Positions 35,232-44,640 of a stretch of 64,000 bases of DNA are shown here, one piece after another (position 1 is the first letter of the stretch; each line of letters opens with the position of its first letter). Under the pieces are notes generated by a model. The model was not told where the DNA came from. It ran no database searches and was given only the letters and a program-made list of their open reading frames with translations. The DNA is from Granulosicoccus sp045106855. Its GTDB lineage: Bacteria > Pseudomonadota > Gammaproteobacteria > Granulosicoccales > Granulosicoccaceae. The position numbers and the translations under genes are program-made. The DNA lies in assembly GCA_045106855.1 (NCBI GenBank), contig JBGCFI010000024.1, positions 124,001 through 188,000 on the forward strand. The letters run 5' to 3'.

Positions 35232-38123
35232 TTAAAGACTATTTGGCTGATAGCCAGGTTCCCATTTATTGGGATCGGACGGAATGGCTCCGTCATTGTC
35301 TTCAAGATAACGAGGGGTTATAACGATGCCCGAAATACTCGCATTGTCAATGCTTGCCTGTAAATCAATATTCAGCACTTGATTGTTTACATCCACATCA
35401 TAGACGAGATCAATCGCCTTGTTTTTACCACCCGCTGCTCTGAAGATATCAAACTGGGTGCTTCCCGCCAAATCGACAATCTGCTTTTCACCATTAAGCA
35501 ATATTTCGAATACCCGTTTTCCAGCAGCTGAGTGATAGTCCTCAGCAAACATCAGCCTAACGCTATAGCGGCCGTTTCTGACAGGAACTGTATATCCGAA
35601 ACTATTACCCCAACGTCCTGTTTGGTAAATAACTTCATCAGTTGGCGTAACAACTCTCAAACCATTGTATCTTTCATCTTCACGTGTAACAGCTGCATCT
35701 GATGTGCCGACCATTGGTGAGCCGCCCTGACCAAGAAAAGGTTCGTCTGCCAGAAAATAGGCGCCACCCGTGTCGGAATTCTCCCAGAAGTTTCCAGCGT
35801 TTATTCGAATACTCGAATCTGGCCGAGCATCTGCGGTTCTGACGACCTTGATAAAACTGATCCTGGAAGCATCGGTTACCGTAGTCAGGTCGATGTTCAA
35901 TTTACCTTCTGTCACCGTTGTTGGAAACACTCTTTTAACGGCGATATTTTTTCCACCTGCTGCTTTAAAAATATCAAAATCATCCAGGACCAGTTCCCCT
36001 TGAATCTCGACATCAAATAGTCGGCTGCCTTCCTCCACATGATGAGTTTCGACAAAACCAAGCGTGACGTCATAGTTTCCATTGGCAAGTGTCGTGTTGC
36101 TGTAATTCAATCCAGCCCAGCCAATTCGAGAGCTTGCGAACAGATCTTGTTCGTCGGCATTAGCGCCGATGACCTTGGCCGGATCTAACGTAATTACCTC
36201 ACTGGTATTATCATTAAAATTTCCGACACCGGGATCTACATCGAAAGTGACACCATTAACGCTCGTACCGACACCACCTAAATTCAAAGCCCAACCTGGT
36301 TTAGGCGCTGCTGTTATCTCAACGGCACTTAGCATGGGTTCGCCTTTGGTCGCTGTTATAGCAATCCTTAGCGTTGTATCCGTAACCTTCACTGCTGATA
36401 GTCTCTGATCATAAGCACGATAGGCACCCCCGGCCTTGCGCATCACATCCAGACCAGTAACAAGCTGCTGCCCCTGGGCAGAAATGTTCATGATGCGGCT
36501 AAACCAACCCGCGTCTGTTCCGACTTGCGCATCGGGAAATATTTCAGCAAATTTTAACGTCACATCGTATTCACCATTCTCCAAACCCGGTACATTAACA
36601 TCCAGCGTGCCCAAGGCTTGTCCGACTCTATTTCCTTCATATGCCTTGAGGTTGCTGGTATCCGGGTTTGCCGCTTGCAATTTCTCCAGACCGCCAACCT
36701 CATTGTTAACGCTAGCGTAACCACCATCGGATACATACTGGGTGGAATCAACGTAGCTTAGGCCGTTGCCATCGGTAAATGCTCCACCAACGTTGATATT
36801 GGGAATGGGTGATGCTTCTGGATACATGACACGGATACTTTTGTCAGCGTTATAAGTGACTGGATTAATAGTCCATGTTCTTCGGTATGACTGCCAGCCG
36901 TCCCACTGGCTAACAACATCAGCGTGATGATTCAAGTGTGAGAGGTAATACTCTTGTCCCTTGAACTCTGCGAATGATCCATGTTGATTACCCTGATAAG
37001 TGCCTTTGATCGTGGGGCCTATCCATTCGCAGGGTCCCACAGGACTATTACACATGGAGTACCAGCCTTTGTAATGCTTGTGTTCATGTTCTGCCCATGA
37101 GAAATAGTATTTTCCATTGGACTTGTGCATCGAACCACCTTCGTGAAAATCCTTACTCAACGGTTTGTTTCCTGCCACATGGCCGTACATCGTGTTATTC
37201 ATATCGTACTCAAGACGCTGTGGCTTCGTGATTATTGTCTGCTTCTTGTTTATATGATCAAACTCTGACAATTCAGCGACCACCACCTGACCCGTGTTAT
37301 CAAGCTCATCACGACCAGCATCCCCATTACCATAGATATATATTTTATCCCCATCTATAAAGACATTAGGGTCCATTCCAATGACGACACGCTCAACACG
37401 ATTTGGATCGTTTTCATCAACGATATCACCATACAGCGGACCTTGATCGGTAAAGGGACCATACGGGTTGGGGGCTGTTGCATAGCCGGTCGTAAATTTT
37501 CCAACTCCGTCAATACCTTTCGGATAGTACAAAACGTAAGTACTATCACCGTTTTCATCCGTGTATTTAGCCGCTGTGGGTGCCCACATGGCGTGCGGCG
37601 ATACATCCTGCTCCAGGAAAGATTCCTTTAAATCAGGTATTGCAATACTATTGCGATAAGCTTCACGCCATTTGGCGGCATCAAGATTCATCGCCGCAAA
37701 CTGAACCCCATGATTTCTCCAGTGAATCATGTCTTCTGAAGACCAAACGGTATACCCATCCATATCAAGATAAGTTTGATTGAAGAGGGTCCCATTGTTC
37801 GAATCAGGGTACCGTTTGTAATAAGCCTGGTTAGCATCGGTGGAGGTATAAACATATATTCTATCCCCGTCGACCAGATAATCAGGGTCGCCGCCGGGAT
37901 GTTCCATGGAAACCGGGTTTGCCCTCGACACAAAATCTTTGGGCGCGCCTGTGTGCCAATCATGAGCCGCTATATCACCGGGATTCAGCACCTGTTGATT
38001 GCTATTATCCTGCTCGCTTGCGTTAGCAACAACGCCCAACCCCAGGATCGTTGCCGAGAAAACAGCCAATGCGACTTGTGAACGCTGACTTTTACCTTTC
38101 CTTGCCTTGTTTCTATTTTCCAT
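35232..38123 (-). CDS. Secreted GH43-type glycoside hydrolase with malectin-like domains
   Basis: A 963-residue exported enzyme. A long basic signal peptide ends near residue 36 (VVANA-SEQ). The catalytic five-bladed propeller (about 65-420) keeps the GH43 triad pattern: Asp79 in GGDPDYLVDGD, Asp251 in IGMDPNVFIDGD, Glu328 in DFHEGGSMHKS. It is followed by three malectin/CBM57-like domains (about 445-605, 610-760 and 770-945), each ending in a YDVTLKFAE- or YSVRLMFAE-type strand and an AGG motif. GH43 enzymes remove arabinose or xylose from plant or algal polysaccharides. AGGAG Shine-Dalgarno 8 bp before the ATG. It stands alone, without a SusCD pair or TonB receptor nearby. Confidence 0.88.
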   Translation of the reverse strand: MENRNKARKGKSQRSQVALAVFSATILGLGVVANASEQDNSNQQVLNPGDIAAHDWHTGAPKDFVSRANPVSMEHPGGDPDYLVDGDRIYVYTSTDANQAYYKRYPDSNNGTLFNQTYLDMDGYTVWSSEDMIHWRNHGVQFAAMNLDAAKWREAYRNSIAIPDLKESFLEQDVSPHAMWAPTAAKYTDENGDSTYVLYYPKGIDGVGKFTTGYATAPNPYGPFTDQGPLYGDIVDENDPNRVERVVIGMDPNVFIDGDKIYIYGNGDAGRDELDNTGQVVVAELSEFDHINKKQTIITKPQRLEYDMNNTMYGHVAGNKPLSKDFHEGGSMHKSNGKYYFSWAEHEHKHYKGWYSMCNSPVGPCEWIGPTIKGTYQGNQHGSFAEFKGQEYYLSHLNHHADVVSQWDGWQSYRRTWTINPVTYNADKSIRVMYPEASPIPNINVGGAFTDGNGLSYVDSTQYVSDGGYASVNNEVGGLEKLQAANPDTSNLKAYEGNRVGQALGTLDVNVPGLENGEYDVTLKFAEIFPDAQVGTDAGWFSRIMNISAQGQQLVTGLDVMRKAGGAYRAYDQRLSAVKVTDTTLRIAITATKGEPMLSAVEITAAPKPGWALNLGGVGTSVNGVTFDVDPGVGNFNDNTSEVITLDPAKVIGANADEQDLFASSRIGWAGLNYSNTTLANGNYDVTLGFVETHHVEEGSRLFDVEIQGELVLDDFDIFKAAGGKNIAVKRVFPTTVTEGKLNIDLTTVTDASRISFIKVVRTADARPDSSIRINAGNFWENSDTGGAYFLADEPFLGQGGSPMVGTSDAAVTREDERYNGLRVVTPTDEVIYQTGRWGNSFGYTVPVRNGRYSVRLMFAEDYHSAAGKRVFEILLNGEKQIVDLAGSTQFDIFRAAGGKNKAIDLVYDVDVNNQVLNIDLQASIDNASISGIVITPRYLEDNDGAIPSDPNKWEPGYQPNSL

Positions 38124-39003
38124 TGTCGTTCTCCTGAAAGTGGACCAGTCGTTAAAAACGACCGGACTCGTTATTAAAATTTATTGACTGTTTGATCTTC
38201 ATGGCAACGCCGCTATGAATTGATTTTTGATAAAGCGCTGGCGCAATCCGAATTTGTTACCTAAATCATGAACGCTGTCCCCAGAAGCTAAGGGGAGGTA
38301 AGTTGATTACTGCTTTGCAAAGTGATCGTTAGTGCGGTGTACAAACAGTTAGTTCAGTCGATTTATATTTTTATTTACGTCTTGAATTAATTTACAAACC
38401 AACCATAACCCCATTTATCTTGCAAAACAAGCGAGGGTATTTCGATGCAAAGCAATTAGTTAACGTTAAACAATAAGATTAACTTCATGTCATATATTAT
38501 TTTTATTCTCCAGAGATTCAGTCAGGTAATTGCACTCAAAAAGCGGGGGCCGACGAAACGCGCATTACAAAAAAACAAACTCACGAGTGCTGTCGATGGG
38601 CTTGTGCAATGTTCACAGGTCAGGAAGAAAATCAAAAAATGCCTACAAATTATCCCGACAGTAGATCCCGCTTTTTACAGTTTTGTCGCCGCAGTGATAT
38701 CGCATTTAGCGCTTAACGGATAGCGTTGAGTACTCGCTACCGATCATCAGCTCTTTGCTATGCTTTCCACGCCGTATTAAACGGCAATGGCAACTTGTCT
38801 CTATCAAGCGGCTGAAGGCTGTACGGAAATTACGGCGCTACTTGCTAACGTCCAATCCGACACTGTTGATGTACAAGATATCCAGAGGGGCCACCCATAA
38901 AAGATGCCACTCAATACACACTTTAATGATTCGCATTAAAGCCGAATGCTTGCGTGGTGGCTTCTTATTTAAAACACCGTGGTGTTTTACAGCACTACTG
39001 GCG
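38124..39003. promoter_or_regulatory. Long AT-rich intergenic region upstream of GH43 gene
   Basis: 880 bp without a convincing gene. Two plus-strand frames (38487-38723 and 38755-39024) lack ribosome binding sites and resemble no family. The left part is the promoter region of the GH43 gene. It carries the perfect 10-bp palindrome TTAACGTTAA at 38460-38469 with a central CpG, as in LacI-family operators. The right end holds the terminator of the GH84 gene. The stretch is clearly AT-richer than the flanks. Confidence 0.5.
38970..38989 (-). terminator. Probable Rho-independent terminator of the GH84 gene
   Basis: TAAAACACC and GGTGTTTTA form a 9-bp inverted repeat with a 2-nt centre. Read on the minus strand, 14 bp after the GH84 stop, the hairpin ends in TTTTAAAT. 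The T-rich arm gives a plausible intrinsic terminator. Confidence 0.6.
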
Positions 39004-40233
39004 TTATTTGCTCCCGGCCAGTAACACATTGGCCAAAGGCTGATTCTGAGTCTTCAGAATGCGTTCCGCTGGATGCTCCCCCAATAGTGTTAGTAAATCA
39101 TGCTTAAGCCCGAATATAAAAGCGTACCATTCACGTGATAAAGGTGTTTTCCAGCGCCATAAACAATACTCTATCGCCGTTTTGATTTTATCTACATCAC
39201 AAGTTTCAACGGCCACCAGTTCTGCGGCATCTTGGTCGTTAAAATAGGGATGGTAAAAAAAGTGCGCCAGAACATAGAATTCATCTGGAACACCGTGTTT
39301 ACGCAACACTGCCTGCCATTGTGTATCCGCAAACAGGGATTCAAAATCAGGACCACACGGTTGTTGAATACTCGTTGCCATCAATGCCAACAACAGGCAA
39401 TCGGTATGCACCATCCCTGTAGGGTTCAACAACACATCCAGCTGTGAACTACGACGCTGCCATGGTCCGACGAACAATCTGCGCGGACAATAATCATTGG
39501 CATAGAGGTTGTCCCAGAAAATCACTCTATGCTTCAACTCTTCTGTACCAGATCCACTACTGTTGGTACGCAGGGCATTTGAGGAATCCGAATCCAGTGT
39601 GCTCGCCACCACATCACCACCACAATACAACACACAATGATGCCCATTCAGAACCCGGACAAACTGAGTTAGATAGTCTTCTGCTTCGCTAATCAACTCA
39701 TCCGCATAGATTCGCGGCGTCACCCAGATACTCAGCGCCGTTGTGTCTTTGTGGCGCGTGTTTAGCGATTTTCCCGACAAGGCATCTCCCAAGGCATTAG
39801 CCAGCGCAGCATGCGCTGCACCTTCCGATTGAAAGCAACCGCATCGCTTCTCAAAATTGGCATCAATGTCATCCATTAGTAAAGAAATGACATCAGCACC
39901 AGCTTCAAGCAATACTTCACTCTTGGCCACAAGGCGCGCAAAATCAGAACCATCAGGCAGATCGGAAAAATCAAAATCGAGTCCGGGAGCAACCCCTGCC
40001 ACGACCCCGATACCGACGCCATGGGCATAGCCACAGAATTCTCTGAACTCATCGCACCATGAGCTGGAATACGGTGTTCGCCACTGCAGCCGATGGCATG
40101 GATCCTCTTTGGGCGCGTAGTAGTACGTCGTAAAACCCAGTCGGTGCAAGGCATCAACTATTTGCCGGCGATCCGACCAACTGAGCAAGTGCCCATAAAA
40201 TCCTTCAGCGTAGCCTGTTATCGGCGCGTTCAT
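39004..40233 (-). CDS. GH84 beta-N-acetylglucosaminidase, apparently cytoplasmic
   Basis: 409 residues from the ATG at 40233, just before the family start. The frame is open 45 bp further upstream. GH84/NAGidase markers: GYAEGFYGHLLSWSDRRQIV at 7-26, TTYYYAPKEDPCHRLQWR at 35-52, and the catalytic Asp pair Asp121-Asp122 in LLMDDID. The domain covers about residues 6-290; the C-terminal 110 residues are helical. GH84 enzymes remove GlcNAc by substrate-assisted catalysis. No convincing signal peptide is present. It is divergent from ampG, the importer of GlcNAc-anhydroMurNAc peptides, which suggests a role in muropeptide breakdown, normally done by NagZ (GH3). Confidence 0.85.
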   Translation of the reverse strand: MNAPITGYAEGFYGHLLSWSDRRQIVDALHRLGFTTYYYAPKEDPCHRLQWRTPYSSSWCDEFREFCGYAHGVGIGVVAGVAPGLDFDFSDLPDGSDFARLVAKSEVLLEAGADVISLLMDDIDANFEKRCGCFQSEGAAHAALANALGDALSGKSLNTRHKDTTALSIWVTPRIYADELISEAEDYLTQFVRVLNGHHCVLYCGGDVVASTLDSDSSNALRTNSSGSGTEELKHRVIFWDNLYANDYCPRRLFVGPWQRRSSQLDVLLNPTGMVHTDCLLLALMATSIQQPCGPDFESLFADTQWQAVLRKHGVPDEFYVLAHFFYHPYFNDQDAAELVAVETCDVDKIKTAIEYCLWRWKTPLSREWYAFIFGLKHDLLTLLGEHPAERILKTQNQPLANVLLAGSK

Positions 40234-40370
40234 AAGACGGGTATAAATCAATGGTAATGGCGCAATACAGACTAGCACGACCTGACAACAGGCAGCGACG
40301 GCTGCGGTGGCGGCAGCGATGGGGAGCCGCTATAGTATTAAGTAACACACCCCCAGCTTATGGATAGATC

Positions 40371-41768
40371 ATGACCGACATGGCGGCTACCACAAGATCA
40401 TCACTCCTCGTCTACGCTGATAAGCGCATGCTCAGAATTCTTTTGCTGGGTGCCATGAGTGGATTCCCGTGGGTATTGATCGGCAGTGCCTTGTCACTGT
40501 GGCTCAAGGAAGATGGTATGAGCCGCAGCACCATTGGCTGGGCATCACTAATCTTCGGCGTCTATACCATCAATTTTCTTTGGGCACCGCTTATTGACCG
40601 TATTCGCATTCCCTGGTTGACACAACGCGTCGGCCAGCGCAAGGCATGGATACTTTGTCTGCAACTAATCATGCTGATTTCACTACTCATTTGGAGCAAT
40701 CTGTCACCGACACAAAATCTGGCCCTTGTGATTGCCGTTGGACTGGCTATTGCCATCAGCTCAGCTTCTCAGGACATTACTATCGATGCGCTTCGTATCG
40801 AGCAAGTAGGCCGGCATGAATCTGCGGCGATGGCCGCAGGCGCTGCAATTGCTGTGGTTGGCTGGTGGACGGGCTATAAGCTGGGTGGGCTTATAGCGCT
40901 AATGATCAGTCATGAACTTCAGATCAACGGCGTTGAAAACTACTGGCAAGTCACTTTCCAGATTCTGGCGGGGCTCATTGTTCTAATGAATCTGTTGTTG
41001 CTATTGATACCCGAAGCATCGTGGCGGGAAAGACAGGCAGCGCAAGCGAAAGATCAGGCTGCCTTCGGTGCAACAGTTGGCACCAGCGGAGGTGGATTAC
41101 TCGCCTGGCTGGGCAGCACCATTGTTGCGCCGTTTTTGAGTTTCTTCCGCCAGAACGGTGTATCGGTTGCGCTGTCGATTCTGGGTTTCATCTTTTTGTT
41201 CAAGCTCGGCGAAGCTTTCGTTGGCAAGATGTCCATCATTTTCTACAAGGAAGTGGGCTTTTCAAAATCTGATATCGCAATTTACTCTAAGGGACTGGGC
41301 TGGGTGGTTACCGTGGTCTTTACACTGATCGGCGGCTGGTTTGCCGTCAAACAGGGAATAGTCAAGGCACTATTTCTGGCAGGTATTGCCATGGCAGCAA
41401 CAAATCTCATGTTTACGCTTATGGCCTGGACCAGCGAGCCCTCAATACTGCTTTTTGCAGCCTCTGTTCTGATTGACGATGTCACCGCCTCCATTGCCAC
41501 GGTCATCTTCGTCACGTTTATCTCGCTACTGGTAGATAGAACCTATACCGCTACACAGTACGCCTTACTTGCATCTCTGGGCACAGCGGGCAGAACGCTG
41601 TTAGCTGCCTCATCAGGAGCCATGGTCGATTTTCTGGACGGCGACTGGGGTCTGTTTTTTATTATCACCGCCTTGATGGTCATCCCCTCGCTTGTGCTTC
41701 TGCTGCTGGTGCGCAAGCGATTCAATCATTTGGAAACAGATAAAGCCGCAACCCTGGCCCCAACATGA
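40371..41768 (+). CDS. ampG: AmpG-type muropeptide permease (MFS)
   Basis: A 465-residue inner-membrane transporter with about twelve to fourteen hydrophobic segments. AmpG hallmarks: LGAMSGFPWVLIGSALSLWL early, FGVYTINFLWAPLIDR, SSASQDITIDALRIE and later TAGRTLLAASSGAMVD. AmpG brings GlcNAc-1,6-anhydroMurNAc and its peptides from the periplasm to the cytoplasm for recycling. The gene is 137 bp from the divergent GH84 gene and convergent with the AmpD-like gene (31 bp between stops). Confidence 0.88.
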   Translation: MTDMAATTRSSLLVYADKRMLRILLLGAMSGFPWVLIGSALSLWLKEDGMSRSTIGWASLIFGVYTINFLWAPLIDRIRIPWLTQRVGQRKAWILCLQLIMLISLLIWSNLSPTQNLALVIAVGLAIAISSASQDITIDALRIEQVGRHESAAMAAGAAIAVVGWWTGYKLGGLIALMISHELQINGVENYWQVTFQILAGLIVLMNLLLLLIPEASWRERQAAQAKDQAAFGATVGTSGGGLLAWLGSTIVAPFLSFFRQNGVSVALSILGFIFLFKLGEAFVGKMSIIFYKEVGFSKSDIAIYSKGLGWVVTVVFTLIGGWFAVKQGIVKALFLAGIAMAATNLMFTLMAWTSEPSILLFAASVLIDDVTASIATVIFVTFISLLVDRTYTATQYALLASLGTAGRTLLAASSGAMVDFLDGDWGLFFIITALMVIPSLVLLLLVRKRFNHLETDKAATLAPT

Positions 41769-41799
41769 ACGGTTGTTATTTACCAGAAAAACACGTGTT

Positions 41800-42228
41800 T
41801 CAAACAGGAGTTATCGGCCCCGTAGAAAGCCCCCTGGCTGCACACCAGGCGGCAACGTCGAAATTGGGGCACGTCTTATCGGTATACGTAAAGTCGCGGT
41901 GACCACAAATACTCGCCAGAGGATACTCTGCCTGCCATTGCCTAAGCTGCACTTCTAACGAGTCAAATTGTCTGGCAGTAAAGTCATGCCGCCCGATAAG
42001 ACATACGCCCAGACTGATTTCGTTATGCCCGTAAACATGCGCGCCCTGCCAGTAGTCCGGTCTTGCCGACTCTATCTCACCGTCACGATTTATCACCCGG
42101 TGATAGCCGATACCATGCCAGCCAAATCCGAGATGCATCTGATGGATTTCCCGCGCCCCGATAGGCTCATCGTCCGGAGTATCAGAACAATGCACAACAA
42201 GATGACGAATGGCTGAAGCTTCTAGCAC
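41800..42228 (-). CDS. ampD: N-acetylmuramoyl-L-alanine amidase, AmpD-like
   Basis: 142 residues starting at GTG, supported by a GGAGAG Shine-Dalgarno 6-8 bp upstream. A compact Amidase_2 domain without signal peptide. Zinc ligands expected at His13 (VVHCSDTP), His110 (CGHRDF) and Cys120 (KTCPNFD). The last is Cys, as in T7 lysozyme, where E. coli AmpD has Asp. Other motifs: GWHGIGYHRVINRDG and NEISLGVCLIG. It would cut L-Ala from anhydroMurNAc in the cytoplasm, next in line after AmpG. The T7-lysozyme-type ligand set leaves a broader amidase role possible. Confidence 0.85.
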   Translation of the reverse strand: MLEASAIRHLVVHCSDTPDDEPIGAREIHQMHLGFGWHGIGYHRVINRDGEIESARPDYWQGAHVYGHNEISLGVCLIGRHDFTARQFDSLEVQLRQWQAEYPLASICGHRDFTYTDKTCPNFDVAAWCAARGLSTGPITPV

Positions 42229-42264
42229 AGTGCTCTCTCCTTTTACTCCGTATTTATAGCAGGG

Positions 42265-42531
42265 CTAGCGCTGCTTGTACTGGGTAGGACAATACGCCCG
42301 CCCGACACCCGCAGGGCGCGTGGCGAGGTGTTTGGTCGCTCGATTACTGACACGTTTGCGCCACGAGCGAAACGAGGCAGGCTTTAAATGTGTACGCATC
42401 AAGCTTATAACCTGCGACTCACTAACATCAAAGCTTGCGCTAATGGCATCGAATGGAGTGCGATCTTCCCATGCCATTTCTATGATCCGGGAAAGTTCAC
42501 TTTCGCTGAATTGAGGCAGGCGTTTTCTCAT
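42265..42531 (-). CDS. DUF2805/TIGR03643-like small protein
   Basis: 88 residues resembling the TIGR03643/DUF2805 family: SELSRIIEMAWEDRTPFDAI at the start, then an HTH-like SFDVSESQVISLMR, and a basic C-terminus with FRSWRKRVSNRATKH. The family has no established function; the HTH-like middle hints at nucleic-acid binding. It lies 36 bp upstream of the AmpD-like gene and in the same direction. Confidence 0.75.
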   Translation of the reverse strand: MRKRLPQFSESELSRIIEMAWEDRTPFDAISASFDVSESQVISLMRTHLKPASFRSWRKRVSNRATKHLATRPAGVGRAYCPTQYKQR

Positions 42532-42734
42532 GAAAATTCGCTGGCGGTTGGTAGATGATGACGCTGCTTGTTACGCAAAAGATGGAACCCCGGTTTGTGA
42601 TGCCTCCGCTGGAAACGACGGATACCGGACGCCTGGAAGTTTAAGGCCTGAAACCTGGCCGGCACATGATCAACGCCTTCTTCAACAATCGTTATGAGGC
42701 ATTAGTGCGAACGAGAGTATGATCATGAGAGTAA

Positions 42735-43550
42735 CTACTGCAAGCTCGGGAAATGCAAAGGCTGCAACTGCATGCCCATACTGCCCAGCAACCGGTTTAT
42801 GGCCTGAGATGGCTCACCTGAGGTCATAATGGCCAGATCACCTTGTACAGGTACTTGTGACGCTGCTGGTTCACCTTGCTCCACTTTTTCCAGCAAGCGC
42901 CGCGCCTGCTGCGCAACAGCATGTGCAGGGTCCAGCCAATCAACAGGCCAGGGTGCAAGCTTGCGCATTTCATTAACAAGAAACGGATAATGAGTGCACC
43001 CCAGGGTGACTATATCGGTCTTACGATGCCCACGCTGAACAAAACAGGGACGAATCTCCTCTTTGAGTAGCTGAGTATCAATCTCTCTTAGCTGCATGTG
43101 TTCTTCTGCCATTCGGGCAAGTCGGGTTGCGCCAACCAGCTTCACTTCGCACTCACCGCCAAACTGTCTGATCAGGTTTTTGGTATAGGGACGACTGACG
43201 GTACCGGGAGTAGCCAACACGGTTATCAAGCCAGAAGCAGTACGCTCAGAAGCTGGCTTTATGGCTGGCACAATACCCACGAATGGAATGCTGAAGCGCT
43301 CACGCAGGGCGGGCATGATGAGTGTTGATGCCGTATTGCAGGCAACAATTGCCAGACGTGGATTGAACGTATCCATCAGAGTATGGAACAAGCCCACCAT
43401 ACGTTCAGTAAGTGCTCCCTCTTCCCAGTTTCCATACGGAAAACCAGCGTCATCACCAACGTAAACAAATTGCTCCTCATGCATGAGCAATCTGGCCTCC
43501 CGCATCACGGACAGGCCGCCTATACCAGAATCAAAAACCAGAATAGTCAT
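42735..43550 (-). CDS. murI: Glutamate racemase
   Basis: A 271-residue cytoplasmic enzyme making D-glutamate for peptidoglycan. Key pieces: VFDSGIGGLSVMREA at the N-terminus with the catalytic-region Asp/Ser, FPYGNWEE, IVACNTAST with the first catalytic Cys, and VTLGCTHYPFL with the second Cys and the following His. Length is normal. It lies 70 bp from moaA on the same strand and about 200 bp from DUF2805, near AmpD and AmpG in a cell-wall neighbourhood. Confidence 0.95.
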   Translation of the reverse strand: MTILVFDSGIGGLSVMREARLLMHEEQFVYVGDDAGFPYGNWEEGALTERMVGLFHTLMDTFNPRLAIVACNTASTLIMPALRERFSIPFVGIVPAIKPASERTASGLITVLATPGTVSRPYTKNLIRQFGGECEVKLVGATRLARMAEEHMQLREIDTQLLKEEIRPCFVQRGHRKTDIVTLGCTHYPFLVNEMRKLAPWPVDWLDPAHAVAQQARRLLEKVEQGEPAASQVPVQGDLAIMTSGEPSQAINRLLGSMGMQLQPLHFPSLQ

Positions 43551-43620
43551 CGGAGAAGATGCATTGCGAGTGTTAGAGGAACTGAATGAATATCGGCGCT
43601 CAAGGCACAGACTTGACGGT

Positions 43621-44640
43621 TCACCCCCCGATAAAGGACATCTCTACCTTAGGCCTGAGTACTGCAACCTGGGTTCGGGTTTCCGAGTAGCGATCGGTGC
43701 GTAATGACCACAGCTTACGCAAAGCCTGCAGCACGTTTTCGTTGTCTGCGTCGCGCAGCATGGGCCGCAGATCATGGCCGCTACTGGCAAAAAGACAGGT
43801 ATAGATACTACCGGTGGCGCTCAGACGGGCACGCGAACAATCGCCACAAAACGGCTCCGACACCGATGAAATGATGCCAATCTCACCACCTCCATCCAGA
43901 TATTCCCAGCGCTTGGCAACCTCACCCCGATAATTAGCGCTCGCCGGGCGAATGGGCATCTCAGCACCGATGCGCGACGCTATCTGCTCACTGGTAATAA
44001 CGTGCGAAAGATCCCAGGCATTGCTGTTGCCAACATCCATGAACTCGATAAAGCGCAGGATATTGGAGCTGCCATGAAAGTATCTTGCCATGGGCAGAAT
44101 GCAGTGATCATTTAGACCCTTCTTGACAACCATATTGACCTTGGTGCCAGTGAACCCTGCAGCAGTGGCGTTGTCGATGCCATCAAGAACCGCCTGCACA
44201 CCAACATCAACATCGTTCACAGCCTTGAAGGTGTCGTCGTCCATCGCATCCAGGCTTACTGTAATGCGTTGAAGCCCGGCATCACGCAAGGCTTTAGCTC
44301 GTTTCAGCGTTAGCAGCGATGCATTGGTTGTCATGCTGATGTCTGTGATTCCAGGCACCTTTCGAATTTGACTGATGAGAACTTCCAGATCGCGCCGAAC
44401 CAGTGGCTCACCTCCGGTGAGTCGGATCTTGGTGACACCCAGATGAGCCGCGGCGTGCACTACACGCTCTATCTCTTCAAAGGTCAACAACTCTGCCCTG
44501 GGAAGAAACTTATAGTCCTTGTCAAAAACCTCTTTCGGCATGCAATAAACACAACGAAAATTACACCGGTCAGTGACCGATATACGCAAGTCTTTTAGCG
44601 GACGATTAAGACGATCCGTTACTGTTGCAGAAGTAGCCAT
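43621..44640 (-). CDS. moaA: GTP 3',8-cyclase MoaA
   Basis: A 339-residue radical-SAM enzyme catalysing the first step of molybdopterin synthesis. N-terminal cluster Cys26-x3-Cys30-x2-Cys33 (DRCNFRCVYC), SAM-binding RLTGGEPLVRRDLE, and the C-terminal GTP-side cluster in EPFCGDCSRARLSATG with a third Cys in YTCLF. The C-terminal Gly-Gly tail is present. Its start overlaps the stop of the 98-residue gene by one base (TAATG). It closes the aldehyde oxidoreductase module, so it probably supplies tungstopterin. Confidence 0.95.
   Translation of the reverse strand: MATSATVTDRLNRPLKDLRISVTDRCNFRCVYCMPKEVFDKDYKFLPRAELLTFEEIERVVHAAAHLGVTKIRLTGGEPLVRRDLEVLISQIRKVPGITDISMTTNASLLTLKRAKALRDAGLQRITVSLDAMDDDTFKAVNDVDVGVQAVLDGIDNATAAGFTGTKVNMVVKKGLNDHCILPMARYFHGSSNILRFIEFMDVGNSNAWDLSHVITSEQIASRIGAEMPIRPASANYRGEVAKRWEYLDGGGEIGIISSVSEPFCGDCSRARLSATGSIYTCLFASSGHDLRPMLRDADNENVLQALRKLWSLRTDRYSETRTQVAVLRPKVEMSFIGG

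Noticed and set aside
35132..35323. 63-codon plus-strand frame at the GH43 3' end
   Set aside because: Overlaps the C-terminus of the GH43 gene antisense; no family resemblance.
38487..39024. Two plus-strand frames upstream of the GH43 gene
   Set aside because: Lack ribosome binding sites, are composed of AT-rich basic residues, and the second runs into the GH84 terminator and gene end.
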